A DNA stretch of 64,000 nucleotides, from the NCBI GenBank assembly GCA_910579575.1, contig CAJTUM010000008.1, positions 1 to 64,000 of the forward strand, read 5' to 3'. Below the pieces are notes generated by a model. It worked only from the letters and a program-made list of their open reading frames with translations. It did no database searches and was not told where the DNA came from. Each line of letters opens with the position of its first letter. Position 1 is the first letter of the stretch. Positions 51,405 to 60,238 of this stretch are shown piece by piece. The DNA is from an uncultured Eubacteriales bacterium. Lineage in GTDB: Bacteria > Bacillota > Clostridia > Oscillospirales > Butyricicoccaceae. The translations under genes were made by a program, and so were the position numbers.

Positions 51405-52649
51405 TCAGCGCGTCTGGCCTTGGCCCTGGACGATATACTTCCAGGAAGTCAGCTCTTTCAGGCCCATGGGGCCCCGGGCGTGCATTTTCTGCGTGGAGAT
51501 GCCAATTTCAGCGCCCATGCCGAATTCGGCGCCGTCGGTAAAGCGGGTGGAGGCGTTGATATAGACGGCGGCGGCGTCCACCTGGTCGGCAAACAGCTGG
51601 GCGGCCTGAGGGTCCTGCGTGACGATGGACTCGCTGTGGCCAGTGGTGTAGCGCTGGATGTGCCGGACGGCGTCCTCAATGCAGTTGACCACCTTGCAGG
51701 ACAGTATATAATCGTTGTATTCCACGGCGTAATCCTCCACTGTGGCCGGGGCGATGCCGGGCAGAATAGCGATGGTGCGGGGGCAGCCTCGCCATTCCAC
51801 CTGGCATTCGTCCAGTCGAGTCTTGGCCATGGGCAGAAATTCCGAAGCGATATCTTGATGGACCAGCAAGCTTTCCGCCGCGTTGCACACAGAGGGGCGA
51901 GAGCATTTGGCGTTGAACAAAATCTCTGCGGCCATGGTCAGGTCCGCCGCCTTGTCCACATAAACATGGCAGTTGCCCGCTCCCGTTTCGATGACGGGCA
52001 CCTTGGCATTTTCCACAACGGAGCGGATCAGCCCTGCGCCGCCCCGAGGGATTAGCACGTCGATCAGGCCCCGCAGGCCCATCATGGCGGCGGCGGTTTG
52101 GCGGGAAGTATCGTCTAACAAACAGACGCAGTCAGGGTTTAAGCCCTGTTCTTCCAGGGCGCGGCGCATGATTTGGGCCAGCTCAGTGTTGGAGCGAAAG
52201 GCCTCTTTGCCGCCCCGAAGAAAAGCGGCGTTGCCCGCTTTGAAGCACAGGACGGCGGAATCCGCCGTCACATTGGGCCGGGCCTCATAGATAACGCCTA
52301 CCACCCCCAGCGGAACGCGAACTTTGCGGATGTGTAGGCCGTTGGGCCGGGAAAAGCTTTCTATAACCTGACCGATGGGATCTTCCAAGGCGGCCACCTG
52401 CCGGGCGCCCTGGGCCATGGAACGCACTCGCTCTTCCGTCAGCGCCAGCCGGTCGATCATGGCCTCCCGCAGGCCGTTGTCGCGGGCGTAGGCGATATCC
52501 CGGGCGTTGGCGGATAAAATAGAGGCCATATTGTCTTCCAGAGCCTGGGCGACGGCCAGCAGGGCGCGGTTTTTGGTTTCGGTATCATAAAGAGCCAGCT
52601 CTCTGGCCGCCTGTTTGCATTTCATTGCCATCTGATGCAGATGTTCCAT
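51405..52649 (-). CDS. proA: Gamma-glutamyl phosphate reductase
   Basis: 414 residues from MEHLHQMAMK, behind AAGGAGGCG. NADPH-dependent reduction of glutamyl phosphate to glutamate semialdehyde, second step of proline synthesis. Aldehyde-dehydrogenase fold with VPLGVVGVIYEARPNVT, the catalytic Cys in NAKCSRPSVCNAAE and the conserved FTDGAEFGMGAEIGIS. Usual length. 14 bases behind proB. Confidence 0.96.
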   Translation of the reverse strand: MEHLHQMAMKCKQAARELALYDTETKNRALLAVAQALEDNMASILSANARDIAYARDNGLREAMIDRLALTEERVRSMAQGARQVAALEDPIGQVIESFSRPNGLHIRKVRVPLGVVGVIYEARPNVTADSAVLCFKAGNAAFLRGGKEAFRSNTELAQIMRRALEEQGLNPDCVCLLDDTSRQTAAAMMGLRGLIDVLIPRGGAGLIRSVVENAKVPVIETGAGNCHVYVDKAADLTMAAEILFNAKCSRPSVCNAAESLLVHQDIASEFLPMAKTRLDECQVEWRGCPRTIAILPGIAPATVEDYAVEYNDYILSCKVVNCIEDAVRHIQRYTTGHSESIVTQDPQAAQLFADQVDAAAVYINASTRFTDGAEFGMGAEIGISTQKMHARGPMGLKELTSWKYIVQGQGQTR

Positions 52650-52663
52650 CAAAAGCGCCTCCT

Positions 52664-53479
52664 TCAAATCGATTTTGGTTTGAGCGATTGGGCTTCCTCA
52701 GGCAAAAACAAAGTGCCTACCGGTTTGCCTTCAAACAAGTCGTACAGCAGGTCGGGGTCGGCGCCGTTGATAATGGCCATGGGAGCGCCGCAGACCAAGG
52801 CGATTTTGGCGGCTTGGATTTTGGTCGCCATGCCGCCGGTTCCGCGGTTTGAGCCAGAGCCGCCGGCGATGGATTCGATCCGCTTGTCGATCTTTGTCAC
52901 CAGCGGAATCAGCTGAGCCTCCGGGTTTTTTCGGGGGTCTTGGGCGTAAAGACCGTCGATATCCGACAAAAGAATCAGACCGTCCGCCTCGGTGAGCGCG
53001 GTCACCATGGCGGAAAGCGTGTCGTTGTCGCCAAATTCTAGCTCCTCAATGGAAACGGTGTCGTTTTCATTGACAATGGGAATGGCGCCCATGGAAAACA
53101 GCCGCTCAAAGGTATTGCGGGCGTTGACGGCCCGGTTTTCCGATTCCAGCACGTCCCGGGTCAGCAGCACTTGGGCCACCTTGTGGTTTTGTTCCAAAAA
53201 CAGCTTGTCATAGAGGTACATCAGCTCGCATTGGCCCACCGCGGCGGCGGCCTGCTTGGAAGGGATGTCCTGAGGGCGGCAGGGCAGCCCCATCTTGGCC
53301 ACGCCCACGGCCACCGCGCCGGAGGAGACCAGCACAATCTCCCGGCCGGAATTTTTGATATCAGAAAGCGTTTTGCAAAGCTTCTCAAACCGGCGGATAT
53401 TGATGCGGCCGGTTTCATATGTCAAGGTGCTGGTGCCGATTTTAATCACGACGCGTTTGGCGTCTGCAAGAGTTTTCAA
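52664..53479 (-). CDS. proB: Glutamate 5-kinase, short form without PUA domain
   Basis: 271 residues from a TTG behind AGGAGGTCGC. Phosphorylates glutamate as the first step of proline synthesis. Amino-acid-kinase motifs: VVIKIGTSTLT, IVLVSSGAVAVG, IVNENDTVS, FGDNDTLSA and GTGGMATKIQAA. The C-terminal PUA domain of E. coli ProB is absent, as in several Firmicutes. First gene of proBA. Confidence 0.95.
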   Translation of the reverse strand: MKTLADAKRVVIKIGTSTLTYETGRINIRRFEKLCKTLSDIKNSGREIVLVSSGAVAVGVAKMGLPCRPQDIPSKQAAAAVGQCELMYLYDKLFLEQNHKVAQVLLTRDVLESENRAVNARNTFERLFSMGAIPIVNENDTVSIEELEFGDNDTLSAMVTALTEADGLILLSDIDGLYAQDPRKNPEAQLIPLVTKIDKRIESIAGGSGSNRGTGGMATKIQAAKIALVCGAPMAIINGADPDLLYDLFEGKPVGTLFLPEEAQSLKPKSI

Positions 53480-53571
53480 AAAAGCGACCTCCTGTGGGGC
53501 GCGTCGGCGGAGCTGCCCTCCCCCAAACCTGCCCGGAAATAGACGGGCGAAAAAAGGGCCCGTTTCTCTTT

Positions 53572-53600
53572 ACTATATCAAATTCGCGGGTCAGCGTCAA
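53572..53600 (-). promoter_or_regulatory. Promoter of proBA
   Basis: On the minus strand TTGACG (plus 53595-53600) and TATAGT (plus 53572-53577) are 17 bases apart. The leader is about 85 bases and contains a CCCGTCTATT-rich stretch but no T-box. Confidence 0.75.
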
Positions 53601-53671
53601 TGCGCCTCTCGACAAGAAAAGTTGCTTTGGGCAGGAAAGAGAGCTTCTTCCGCATCCGCCGAGATGAACGC

Positions 53672-53701
53672 AAAAAAAACGGGGGCCAAAACGGCCCCCG
53701 G
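53672..53701 (-). terminator. Terminator of gdhA
   Basis: On the minus strand CGGGGGCC and GGCCCCCG pair around GTTTT with a run of eight T, about 35 bases behind the stop. Confidence 0.9.
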
Positions 53702-53733
53702 CAGAGTTTATGGGTTTGAAAAAGAAGCGAGGC

Positions 53734-55080
53734 TTAGATCAAGCCCTGAGCCATCATGGCTTCGGCCACTTTCTTGAAGCCCGCGATGTTGGCGCCGGCA
53801 ACCAGGTCGTAGCCCATGCCGCATTCCTCGGCGGCCTTGGCAGACTCGTCGTGGATGTTCTTCATGATAGCGTGGAGCTTCTGGTCCACTTCTTCGGGCT
53901 CCCAGCTGTAGCGCATGGAGTTCTGAGCCATTTCCAGAGCGGAGGTGGCCACGCCGCCGGCGTTGACAGCCTTGGAAGGCGCGACGATCTTCATATTCTT
54001 TTGCAGATACTCCAGAGCCTCGTTGGTTGTGGGCATATTGGCGACCTCGATATAATACTGGACGCCGTTATCCACCAGCTGCTTGGCCTCTGTCATGCCG
54101 ATTTCGTTCTGATAAGCGCAGGGCATGGCGATATCCACCTTCTCGCCCCAAACCTTTGCCTTGGGAACGAACTTGACGCCGAATTTATCCGCATAATCCT
54201 GAGCGCGGTCGCGGCCGGAAGCCCGCATTTCCAGCAGATAGGCGATCTTCTCTTCTGTGACAATGCCGTCGGGATCGTAGCAATAGCCGTCCGGGCCGGA
54301 AATGGTGACGACCTTGCCGCCCAGCTGAGCGACTTTTTCGCACACGCCCCAAGCCACGTTGCCGAAGCCGGAGACAGCCACAGTCTTGCCCTTCAGATCT
54401 TCGCCATAGTGCTTCAGCACTTCCTGGAGGTAGTAGGTGGCGCCGTAGCCAGTGGCTTCCGGGCGGAAATAGCTGCCGCCATAGGACAGGCCCTTGCCGG
54501 TCAGCACGCCGTTTTCCCAGGTCCCCTTGATGCGCTTATACTGGCCGTACAGATAGCCGATCTCCCGGCCGGCCACGCCGATATCGCCGGCGGGGACGTC
54601 CACATCCGGGCCGATGTGGCGATACAGCTCGGTCATAAAGGCCTGGCAGAAGCGCATGATCTCAGCGTCGCTGCGGCCCCGGGGGTCAAAGTCGCTGCCG
54701 CCCTTGGCGCCGCCGATGGGCAGGCCAGTCAGGCTGTTTTTGAAGGTCTGCTCAAAGCCCAGAAACTTCATGGTGTCCAGCTTGACAGAGGGATGGAAGC
54801 GCAGGCCGCCCTTATAGGGGCCGATGGCGCCGTTGAACTGCACGCGGTAGCCGCGGTTCACATGGGTCTCGCCCTTGTCGTCCATCCAGGTGACGCGGAA
54901 CTCGATGGTGCGGTCGGGCTCGCACATTCTCTCCAGCAGACCGGCTTTCTCATATTCCGGGTGCTGCGCCACGATGGGCTCGATGCTCTTGAAAACCTCT
55001 TCTACGGTCTGGAGAAACAGCTCTTCGCCCTCGTTGCGGGCCTTGACCTCGTCCAGAACTCTTTGCATATAAGCGTTCAT
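53734..55080 (-). CDS. gdhA: NADP-type glutamate dehydrogenase
   Basis: 448 residues from MNAYMQRVLDEV, behind GAGGAGGCAG. Interconverts glutamate and 2-oxoglutarate plus ammonia. Signatures: PYKGGLRFHPSV, LTGLPIGGAKGGSDFDPRG (catalytic Lys), VPAGDIGVAGREIGYLYG and the Rossmann GFGNVAWGV. Length and the RSDAEIMRFCQAFMTELYRHIG stretch fit the hexameric bacterial class often using NADP. Single gene between strong signals. Confidence 0.95.
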   Translation of the reverse strand: MNAYMQRVLDEVKARNEGEELFLQTVEEVFKSIEPIVAQHPEYEKAGLLERMCEPDRTIEFRVTWMDDKGETHVNRGYRVQFNGAIGPYKGGLRFHPSVKLDTMKFLGFEQTFKNSLTGLPIGGAKGGSDFDPRGRSDAEIMRFCQAFMTELYRHIGPDVDVPAGDIGVAGREIGYLYGQYKRIKGTWENGVLTGKGLSYGGSYFRPEATGYGATYYLQEVLKHYGEDLKGKTVAVSGFGNVAWGVCEKVAQLGGKVVTISGPDGYCYDPDGIVTEEKIAYLLEMRASGRDRAQDYADKFGVKFVPKAKVWGEKVDIAMPCAYQNEIGMTEAKQLVDNGVQYYIEVANMPTTNEALEYLQKNMKIVAPSKAVNAGGVATSALEMAQNSMRYSWEPEEVDQKLHAIMKNIHDESAKAAEECGMGYDLVAGANIAGFKKVAEAMMAQGLI

Positions 55081-55140
55081 TTTTAACTGCCTCCTCATGT
55101 GTGTGAAAAATCTTTTGGATTTGATGGATCCGCCGTCTTT

Positions 55141-55169
55141 ATCTTATGCTGTGGGCTGGAAAAAGTCAA
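55141..55169 (-). promoter_or_regulatory. Promoter of gdhA
   Basis: On the minus strand TTGACT (plus 55164-55169) and TAAGAT (plus 55141-55146) are 17 bases apart. Confidence 0.75.
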
Positions 55170-55497
55170 GCCGGGCTTTGTGAAATCCTATGAAAATTTT
55201 TCATGAAAAAATGCGAAAGATATGCGGCGGCGGAAGCCCCTTCCCGCCGCAGGACAAGTATTTTTGGAACGCCCCGCAGGAAGCGGGAGAAAACCAAAAA
55301 TTTTTTTGAAAAACGACAGAAAAGGGGCATATCGCCTTGCGGGATTCCAAAAGGATCAGAAAAATTATCTGGATAAAAGGCGACGAACCCCCAAACGCCT
55401 CGCCTTTTTTCAGCAAAGGAGCCCTGGCGCAAAACAAGCGGGTATGATAAAATATAGACAGAAAACTCAAATTCAAAACAGAAAGAGGTAGATCGCC
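55170..55497. other. Divergent gdhA/pepT intergenic region
   Basis: No gene seen. It holds a GCGGCGG/CCGCCGC hairpin (55223-55247), and AAAGGCGA/TCGCCTTT with T-run (about 55376-55412) that could end or attenuate a transcript entering pepT. TATGAT at 55443-55448 is the best -10 candidate for pepT, without a good -35. Confidence 0.4.
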
Positions 55498-56730
55498 ATG
55501 ACCCGCGCTTACGAAAAACTGATGGAATATGTCAAGTTTGACACCGCCTCCGACGCCAATTCGCCCACCGTGCCCAGCACGATGAAGCAAAAGGACCTGG
55601 GCGCCTATCTGATCAAACAGATGAAGGAGCTGGGAATCCAGGACGCCGAGATGGACGACAAAGGCTATGTCTATGGCTCCATCCCCGCCGCCCCCGGCTA
55701 TGAAAAGGCCCCAAAGATTGGCTTCTTGGCTCATTTGGACACGGTGGACGACGTGCCCGCCTGCCAGGACCCCCGCATTGTGAAACAGTACGACGGCGGC
55801 GACGTTGTGCTCAACGAGCAGCACAACGTCGTAATGAGCCCGGAGGAATTTCCCGGCCTGAAGCAGATGATCGGCGACGATATCATCGTCACCAACGGCC
55901 TGAGCCTGCTGGGCGCCGACGACAAGGCGGGCATCGCCGAGATTCTCACCGCCGTGGAGCGAATGCTGAACGACCCCTCTATCCCGCACGGCGTGGTCAA
56001 GATGGCCTTTACGCCGGACGAGGAAATCGGCCGGGGCCCGGCGCATTTTGACGTGGCCCGGTTCGACGCCGATTTTGCCTACACAGTGGACGGCGCTTTG
56101 TTGGGCGGCGTGGAATATGAAAACTTCAACGCCGCCGGCAGCGAGGTGACGGTCAACGGCCAGAGCGTCCACCCCGGCGCCGCCAAAAACCAGATGAAAA
56201 ACGCCAACACCATCGCCATGGAATTTCATTCTCTGCTGCCGCTGGAGCAAAAGCCGGAATACACCGAGGGCTACGAGGGCTTTTATTTCCTGCGGGGTAT
56301 GGAGGGCTCTGTGGAGAAGACCAGCCTGCACTATATGCTGCGGGACCATGACAAGGAGAAATTTGAGCAAAAAAAGGCCATGATGGACAAAGCCGCCGCC
56401 TTCCTCAACGAGAAATATGGCCCGGGAACCGTCCAAGTGGAAACGACAGATATGTACCGCAATATGCGGGAAAAGATCGAACCCGAGTTCCACCTGGTCC
56501 AAGCCGTGTTGGACGCTATGGAGGAGCTGGGGGTCAAGCCTGTCGTCACCCCCATCCGGGGCGGCACCGACGGCGCCGAGCTGACCTACAAGGGCCTGCT
56601 GTGCCCCAATTTCTGCACCGGCGGCACAAATTTCCACGGCCGCTTTGAAACCGTCTCCATCCAGGCCATGGACAAGGTGACGGACCTGATCGAAAAAATC
56701 GTGGTCAACTACGCCAAAAAATCCAAATAA
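55498..56730 (+). CDS. pepT: Peptidase T (tripeptide aminopeptidase)
   Basis: 410 residues, full length. Cleaves the N-terminal residue of tripeptides in the cytoplasm. Two-zinc M20 site visible: HLDTVDDVP, GADDKAGIAE, the catalytic Glu pair in TPDEEIGRGP, DVARFDADFAYTVDG and the last ligand His in GTNFHGRFE. AGAAAGAGG lies before the ATG. Single gene; GdhA on the other strand would use the amino acids released. Confidence 0.95.
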   Translation: MTRAYEKLMEYVKFDTASDANSPTVPSTMKQKDLGAYLIKQMKELGIQDAEMDDKGYVYGSIPAAPGYEKAPKIGFLAHLDTVDDVPACQDPRIVKQYDGGDVVLNEQHNVVMSPEEFPGLKQMIGDDIIVTNGLSLLGADDKAGIAEILTAVERMLNDPSIPHGVVKMAFTPDEEIGRGPAHFDVARFDADFAYTVDGALLGGVEYENFNAAGSEVTVNGQSVHPGAAKNQMKNANTIAMEFHSLLPLEQKPEYTEGYEGFYFLRGMEGSVEKTSLHYMLRDHDKEKFEQKKAMMDKAAAFLNEKYGPGTVQVETTDMYRNMREKIEPEFHLVQAVLDAMEELGVKPVVTPIRGGTDGAELTYKGLLCPNFCTGGTNFHGRFETVSIQAMDKVTDLIEKIVVNYAKKSK

Positions 56731-56956
56731 ACTATTTCGGCAGATAAACGACGGGCTTTGGGCGCGGCCATGCCTTTTGGGCAATCGCGCCGACGGCCCG
56801 TGGCGGAATGCGGATGGAAGCCTGGCGGGGGGAGGAATCCCCCCGCCGCGGCGCGTCCGAAGCAAGAACTCTTCGCGGCTCCGGCGAGGGGCAGGGGGCG
56901 CGGCCCTCAAAACGGGGCTCCTTTATTTTATCGAGAGGGCGGGTAGGCATTCGCTT

Positions 56957-58018
56957 ATGTATGATATTGCAATCGTCGGTTTAGGCCCTGCCGGGGCGGC
57001 GCTGGCCCGGCTGCTGGCCGGGAAATATAAGGTGGCGGCTGTCGACCAAAAAGGGCCCGCCAGAGGCTTTGAAAAGCCCTGCGGCGGCCTGCTGGCGCCA
57101 GACGCCCAGAAAGCCCTGGCCCGCCTGGGGCTGACGCTGCCCAAATCTCTGCTGGCGGAGCCTCAGATTTTCTCTGTGCGCACCATCGACCTGGCCGCCG
57201 GGCTGACCCGCTGGTATCAGCGGTTTTATCTGAATCTGGACCGGGCCAAATTCGACCAGTGGATGATTGAGCAGATTCCAGAAAGCGCGACGGTGGAGTT
57301 GGACAGCCGATGCGCCAAGATTGAGCGCATCGAGGGGGGCTTTCGGGTCCATTACCGCCGGGGCGGGGAGGAAAAACAGCTGGAATGCCGGACCCTTGTG
57401 GGGGCGGACGGGGCAAATTCCATCGTCCGCCGGACCTTTTTTCCCAACAAGAAAATCCGCAGCTATGTGGCGGTACAGCAGTGGTTTCAAGATCAAAACC
57501 CCAATCCTTTTTACAGCTGCGTCTTTGACAACAAGGCCACCGATTGCTATTCCTGGTCCATCTGCAAGGACGGTTATTTTATCTTTGGCGGCGCTTACCC
57601 GCCTAAGGATTGCCGCCGGCGGTTTGAGGACCAAAAGCGGGCGCTGGAGAGCCGAGGCTTCCGGTTTGGCGCGCCGGTGAAGACGGAAGCCTGCCAGGTG
57701 TTGCGGCCCAAAAACTGGCGGCAGTTCTGCATCGGCGGAAAAGGCGTTTTTTTGCTGGGCGAGGCGGCGGGCTTTATCAGCCCCAGCTCCTTGGAAGGGG
57801 TCAGCTGGGCGCTGAACAGCGCCATGGCTCTGGCGGAGGCCCTGGATTCCCCGGAGCCCCGCCGGTCCTATTCCCTTTTCACCCTGGGTATGCGGCTGCG
57901 GCTGACGGCCAAGCTGCTCAAATGCCCCGCCATGTATCAGCCGGCTTTGCGGCGGCTTGTGCTGCGCTCGGGCCTGCAGGCTTTGGATTTGCTGGACGGC
58001 CAGGAGGAGGGCGAATAA
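56957..58018 (+). CDS. FAD-dependent oxidoreductase, geranylgeranyl-reductase-like
   Basis: 353 residues from MYDIAIVGLGPAG, behind GAGAGGGCGG. FAD site GLGPAGAALARLL, then KPCGGLLAPDAQ, a hallmark of the geranylgeranyl reductase/digeranylgeranylglycerophospholipid reductase family, and the second FAD motif GVFLLGEAAGFISPSSLEGVSWAL. Such enzymes reduce isoprenoid or other hydrophobic double bonds; in bacteria the substrate is mostly unknown. Its stop abuts the start of the WYL regulator gene, so the two are one unit. The 226 bases before it show no gene. Confidence 0.88.
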   Translation: MYDIAIVGLGPAGAALARLLAGKYKVAAVDQKGPARGFEKPCGGLLAPDAQKALARLGLTLPKSLLAEPQIFSVRTIDLAAGLTRWYQRFYLNLDRAKFDQWMIEQIPESATVELDSRCAKIERIEGGFRVHYRRGGEEKQLECRTLVGADGANSIVRRTFFPNKKIRSYVAVQQWFQDQNPNPFYSCVFDNKATDCYSWSICKDGYFIFGGAYPPKDCRRRFEDQKRALESRGFRFGAPVKTEACQVLRPKNWRQFCIGGKGVFLLGEAAGFISPSSLEGVSWALNSAMALAEALDSPEPRRSYSLFTLGMRLRLTAKLLKCPAMYQPALRRLVLRSGLQALDLLDGQEEGE

Positions 58019-58999
58019 ATGCGGGGCGACCGATTGTTTGCCATTTTATATCTGCTCGCCGAGCGGGGGAGCATGACGGCCGGGCAGCTGGCAGAGCAGC
58101 TGGAGGTTTCGGTCCGCACCATTTATCGAGATATCGAAGCCCTCAGCGTCTGGGGCGCGCCCATCCGCACAGAGGCTGGGCCCGGAGGCGGGGTTTCCCT
58201 GATGGAGGGCGGCGCTTTGGACAAGGCGCTGCTCACCGCCCAACAGCAGCGCCAGGTGTTGATGGCTCTGGAAAATTTCAGCGTAGCCGGCGGCGGAGGG
58301 GAGCAGACCCTGGCCCGGCTGCGCGCTTTTTTTGGCCAGTCGGAGCAAAGCTGGATCGAAGCGGACTTTTCCTCTTGGGGCGGCGGCCGCGATCAGGGAC
58401 AATTCGCCTTGCTGCGGCAAGCCGTTTTGGAGCGGCGGGAAATCTCTTTTGATTACCTGGATCGGCAGGGCAAGGCCAGCCCCCGCCGGGCTCGGCCGGC
58501 CAAGCTGATTTTCAAAACCTCCGCCTGGTATGTCCAGGCGTTTTGTCTGTCACGCCAGGCTTGGCGGTCTTTCAAAGCGCGCCGTATGCACAACCTGACC
58601 CTGGAAGAGGAGCGGTTTCCGCCTCTTTCCCCGCCGCCGCTGGAGCCGCCGCCTCAGGCTTTCCCGCTGGTGAAGCTGTGGTTTGCCCCGGAGCACGAGA
58701 GCCGCGTGCGGGAGGAATTTGAGCCCGAGCAGATCAAACCCCTGCCCAGCGGCGGCTTTTTGGTGCAGGCGCCGCTGCCGGCGGACGACTGGCTGGCGGG
58801 CTATTTGCTGTCCTTTGGCGGCGGTCTTCGGGCGCTGGACCCGCCCTGCCTGGAGCTTCGGATGCGGCAAAAGGCGGAGCGCATTTTGGCGGATTTCTAC
58901 GATTCTGAAAAATTCTCCGAAATCACTGACATACAGTTGTCAGCAGAGCGGGCGTATGATAAAGGCAACAAAGGCGACAAACGCCAAAAAGGAGAATGA
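58019..58999 (+). CDS. HTH and WYL domain transcriptional regulator
   Basis: 326 residues beginning at the base after the previous stop. N-terminal helix-turn-helix (MRGDRLFAILYLLAERGSMTAGQLAEQLEVSVRTIYRDIEAL) of the DeoR/YafY type, a WYL domain (EISFDYLDRQG to AWYVQAFCLSRQAWRSFKARRM) and a C-terminal WCX extension. WYL domains bind small or nucleic-acid ligands. Coupled to the flavoprotein; it may also regulate the zinc-ribbon gene whose palindrome overlaps its end. Confidence 0.92.
   Translation: MRGDRLFAILYLLAERGSMTAGQLAEQLEVSVRTIYRDIEALSVWGAPIRTEAGPGGGVSLMEGGALDKALLTAQQQRQVLMALENFSVAGGGGEQTLARLRAFFGQSEQSWIEADFSSWGGGRDQGQFALLRQAVLERREISFDYLDRQGKASPRRARPAKLIFKTSAWYVQAFCLSRQAWRSFKARRMHNLTLEEERFPPLSPPPLEPPPQAFPLVKLWFAPEHESRVREEFEPEQIKPLPSGGFLVQAPLPADDWLAGYLLSFGGGLRALDPPCLELRMRQKAERILADFYDSEKFSEITDIQLSAERAYDKGNKGDKRQKGE
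58926..58943. promoter_or_regulatory. Palindrome before the zinc-ribbon gene
   Basis: CTGACA and TGTCAG are perfect 6-base arms around TACAGT, inside the last codons of the WYL gene and about 60 bases before the next start. TTGTCA in the right arm could serve as a -35. A possible operator for the WYL protein. Confidence 0.5.
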
Positions 59000-59003
59000 C
59001 AAC

Positions 59004-59297
59004 ATGGAACAGAACAAGAATTACGAGAACATGAAATTCTGCCAAAGCTGCGGAATGCCGCTGACAGAGGAGGGCCAACTGGGGACAAACGCCGACGGCA
59101 GCCGGAACCAGGACTATTGCAGCTATTGCTGGAAGGAAGGCGCTTTCACCTGGCCCCAGGCTACCATGGAGCAGATGATCGACCATTGCGCCCCCATGAT
59201 GGCCCAAAGCGGTTTCACCCAGGAAGAGGCCCGCCAAAGGATGCGACAATGGTTCCCCACGCTGAAGCGCTGGGCCGGCGAGGGCCGGCAGGCATAG
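59004..59297 (+). CDS. Zinc-ribbon domain protein, 97 aa
   Basis: 97 residues behind AAAAGGAGAATGAC. Two Cys pairs form a zinc ribbon: FCQSCGMPL (about 13) and YCSYCWKEG (about 38); the rest is helical (MEQMIDHCAPMMAQSGFTQEEARQRMRQWFPTLKRW). This is a recurrent small family often next to WYL-type or transport genes; function unknown. Confidence 0.85.
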   Translation: MEQNKNYENMKFCQSCGMPLTEEGQLGTNADGSRNQDYCSYCWKEGAFTWPQATMEQMIDHCAPMMAQSGFTQEEARQRMRQWFPTLKRWAGEGRQA

Positions 59298-59332
59298 CCC
59301 GTTAGCCGCAATGCCCAATATCGAACCGACCG

Positions 59333-59375
59333 ACAATCGCCGAGGCTTTTGCGCCCCGGCGATTGTTCTGTTTTC
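59333..59375 (+). terminator. Terminator of the flavoprotein-WYL-zinc-ribbon unit
   Basis: ACAATCGCCG and CGGCGATTGT form a perfect 10-bp stem, with a 14-base loop and a TCTGTTTTC tail. Confidence 0.75.
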
Positions 59376-59394
59376 GCAATTATTTGAAAAATGG

Positions 59395-59423
59395 TTGATT
59401 TTTGGTGAAAAATATCGTATTAT
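59395..59423 (+). promoter_or_regulatory. Promoter of the 128-aa membrane protein gene
   Basis: TTGATT at 59395-59400, a 17-base AT-rich spacer, TATTAT at 59418-59423. Confidence 0.75.
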
Positions 59424-59482
59424 AGAAGAAATTAAAAAAGTTTTCCGAATTCGCTTGATGATTTGAGAAAGAATGGTGAAAT

Positions 59483-59869
59483 TTGAAGAAACAAAAGCGA
59501 GCGTCTTTTTGGTACATAGGCTTGTTTTTCTTCTGCGTCGCTCTTATTTTGGTCGACGCGCCGCTCTTTTTGAAAGTGCGGCGGTATGTGAGCCGAACGT
59601 ATCTGGCGTATTTACACATCCTGTATTTGTCGGGCGTATTTGCTCTTCTCACCGTGCTCCTTTTGTGCAAAAGCCGTGTGAACGGCGCTGTGAAATCAAA
59701 ATGGTTGAGCGGCGGTTGTTTGGCGGTTAGTCTGCTTTTGTTGGCGGCGGTTTGGCTTTCGCTCCCAATCTCTCCAGGGCTGCCGGGCTCCAACAGCTTT
59801 TCTTTGTCCGCTATGTTGGTCGCCGGCTGCGCCGTCGATCTGGTGGATTCCCTCCGAACCAAAAAATAG
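59483..59869 (+). CDS. Hypothetical membrane protein, 128 aa
   Basis: 128 residues from TTG (MKKQKRASFWYIG); the ribosome site GGTGA is poor, so the start is uncertain. Four hydrophobic segments (about 12-32, 45-62, 75-95, 100-120). Not recognised. It has its own good promoter and a shared bidirectional terminator, facing a pair of small minus-strand membrane proteins. Confidence 0.65.
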   Translation: MKKQKRASFWYIGLFFFCVALILVDAPLFLKVRRYVSRTYLAYLHILYLSGVFALLTVLLLCKSRVNGAVKSKWLSGGCLAVSLLLLAAVWLSLPISPGLPGSNSFSLSAMLVAGCAVDLVDSLRTKK

Positions 59870-59871
59870 CG

Positions 59872-59907
59872 AAAAACCGCCGGGAACGAAGCGTTCCCGG
59901 CGGTTTT
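59872..59907. terminator. Bidirectional terminator
   Basis: AAAACCGCCGGGAAC and GTTCCCGGCGGTTTT form a perfect 15-bp stem with a 5-base loop, with A- and T-runs on the two sides; serves the plus-strand 128-aa gene and the minus-strand small-membrane-protein pair. Confidence 0.9.
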
Positions 59908-59911
59908 GGGT

Positions 59912-60217
59912 TTAGACAGAGGTTTGTTTTTTGAGAAACAGCCAGTCCAGAAAACGGCCCAGGGCATATCAGGCAAGGAGGCCAAACAAAGGCGGAACCC
60001 AATCTGGAGTGGAGTTGGGCAGCTGCGAATCGACTGCCAGAGCGACAGGATTGAACCACATGGAAAGATGGCAAAGGGTGACGAAAACAGAGTAACTGGA
60101 ACAAAAATCTGCCGGATAAATCAGGGAGAACGCCAGAGAAACCAGCCCCCACAACGTCAGCCAGAAGGAAAAACACCGGATTCCCCGGCCGCCGAACAGG
60201 CGATGGAACAATTTCAT
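59912..60217 (-). pseudogene. Small membrane protein with in-frame TGA, paralogue of the upstream gene
   Basis: From MKLFHRLFGGRGIRCFSFWLTLWG (GGAGGAGCC upstream) the frame runs 82 codons to TGA at 59969-59971, then continues in frame YALGRFLDWLFLKKQTSV to TAA. That tail matches the paralogue's ending YAYGRLLDWRVFRKRPYQ, so the TGA interrupts a conserved protein; the aligned residue in the paralogue is Met. A truncated 82-residue product, a recent nonsense mutation, or readthrough are all possible. Confidence 0.6.
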
Positions 60218-60238
60218 GCTTTGGCTCCTCCTTCCCCC

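Noticed and set aside
53480..53571. T-box or other riboswitch before proBA
   Set aside because: The leader is under 100 bases and has no T-box sequence or terminator hairpin.
6284..60217. TGA as a sense codon throughout the genome
   Set aside because: TGA is used as an ordinary stop in several clear genes (for example in the ATGA overlaps at 34093 and 44-46 kb), and Trp is coded by TGG.
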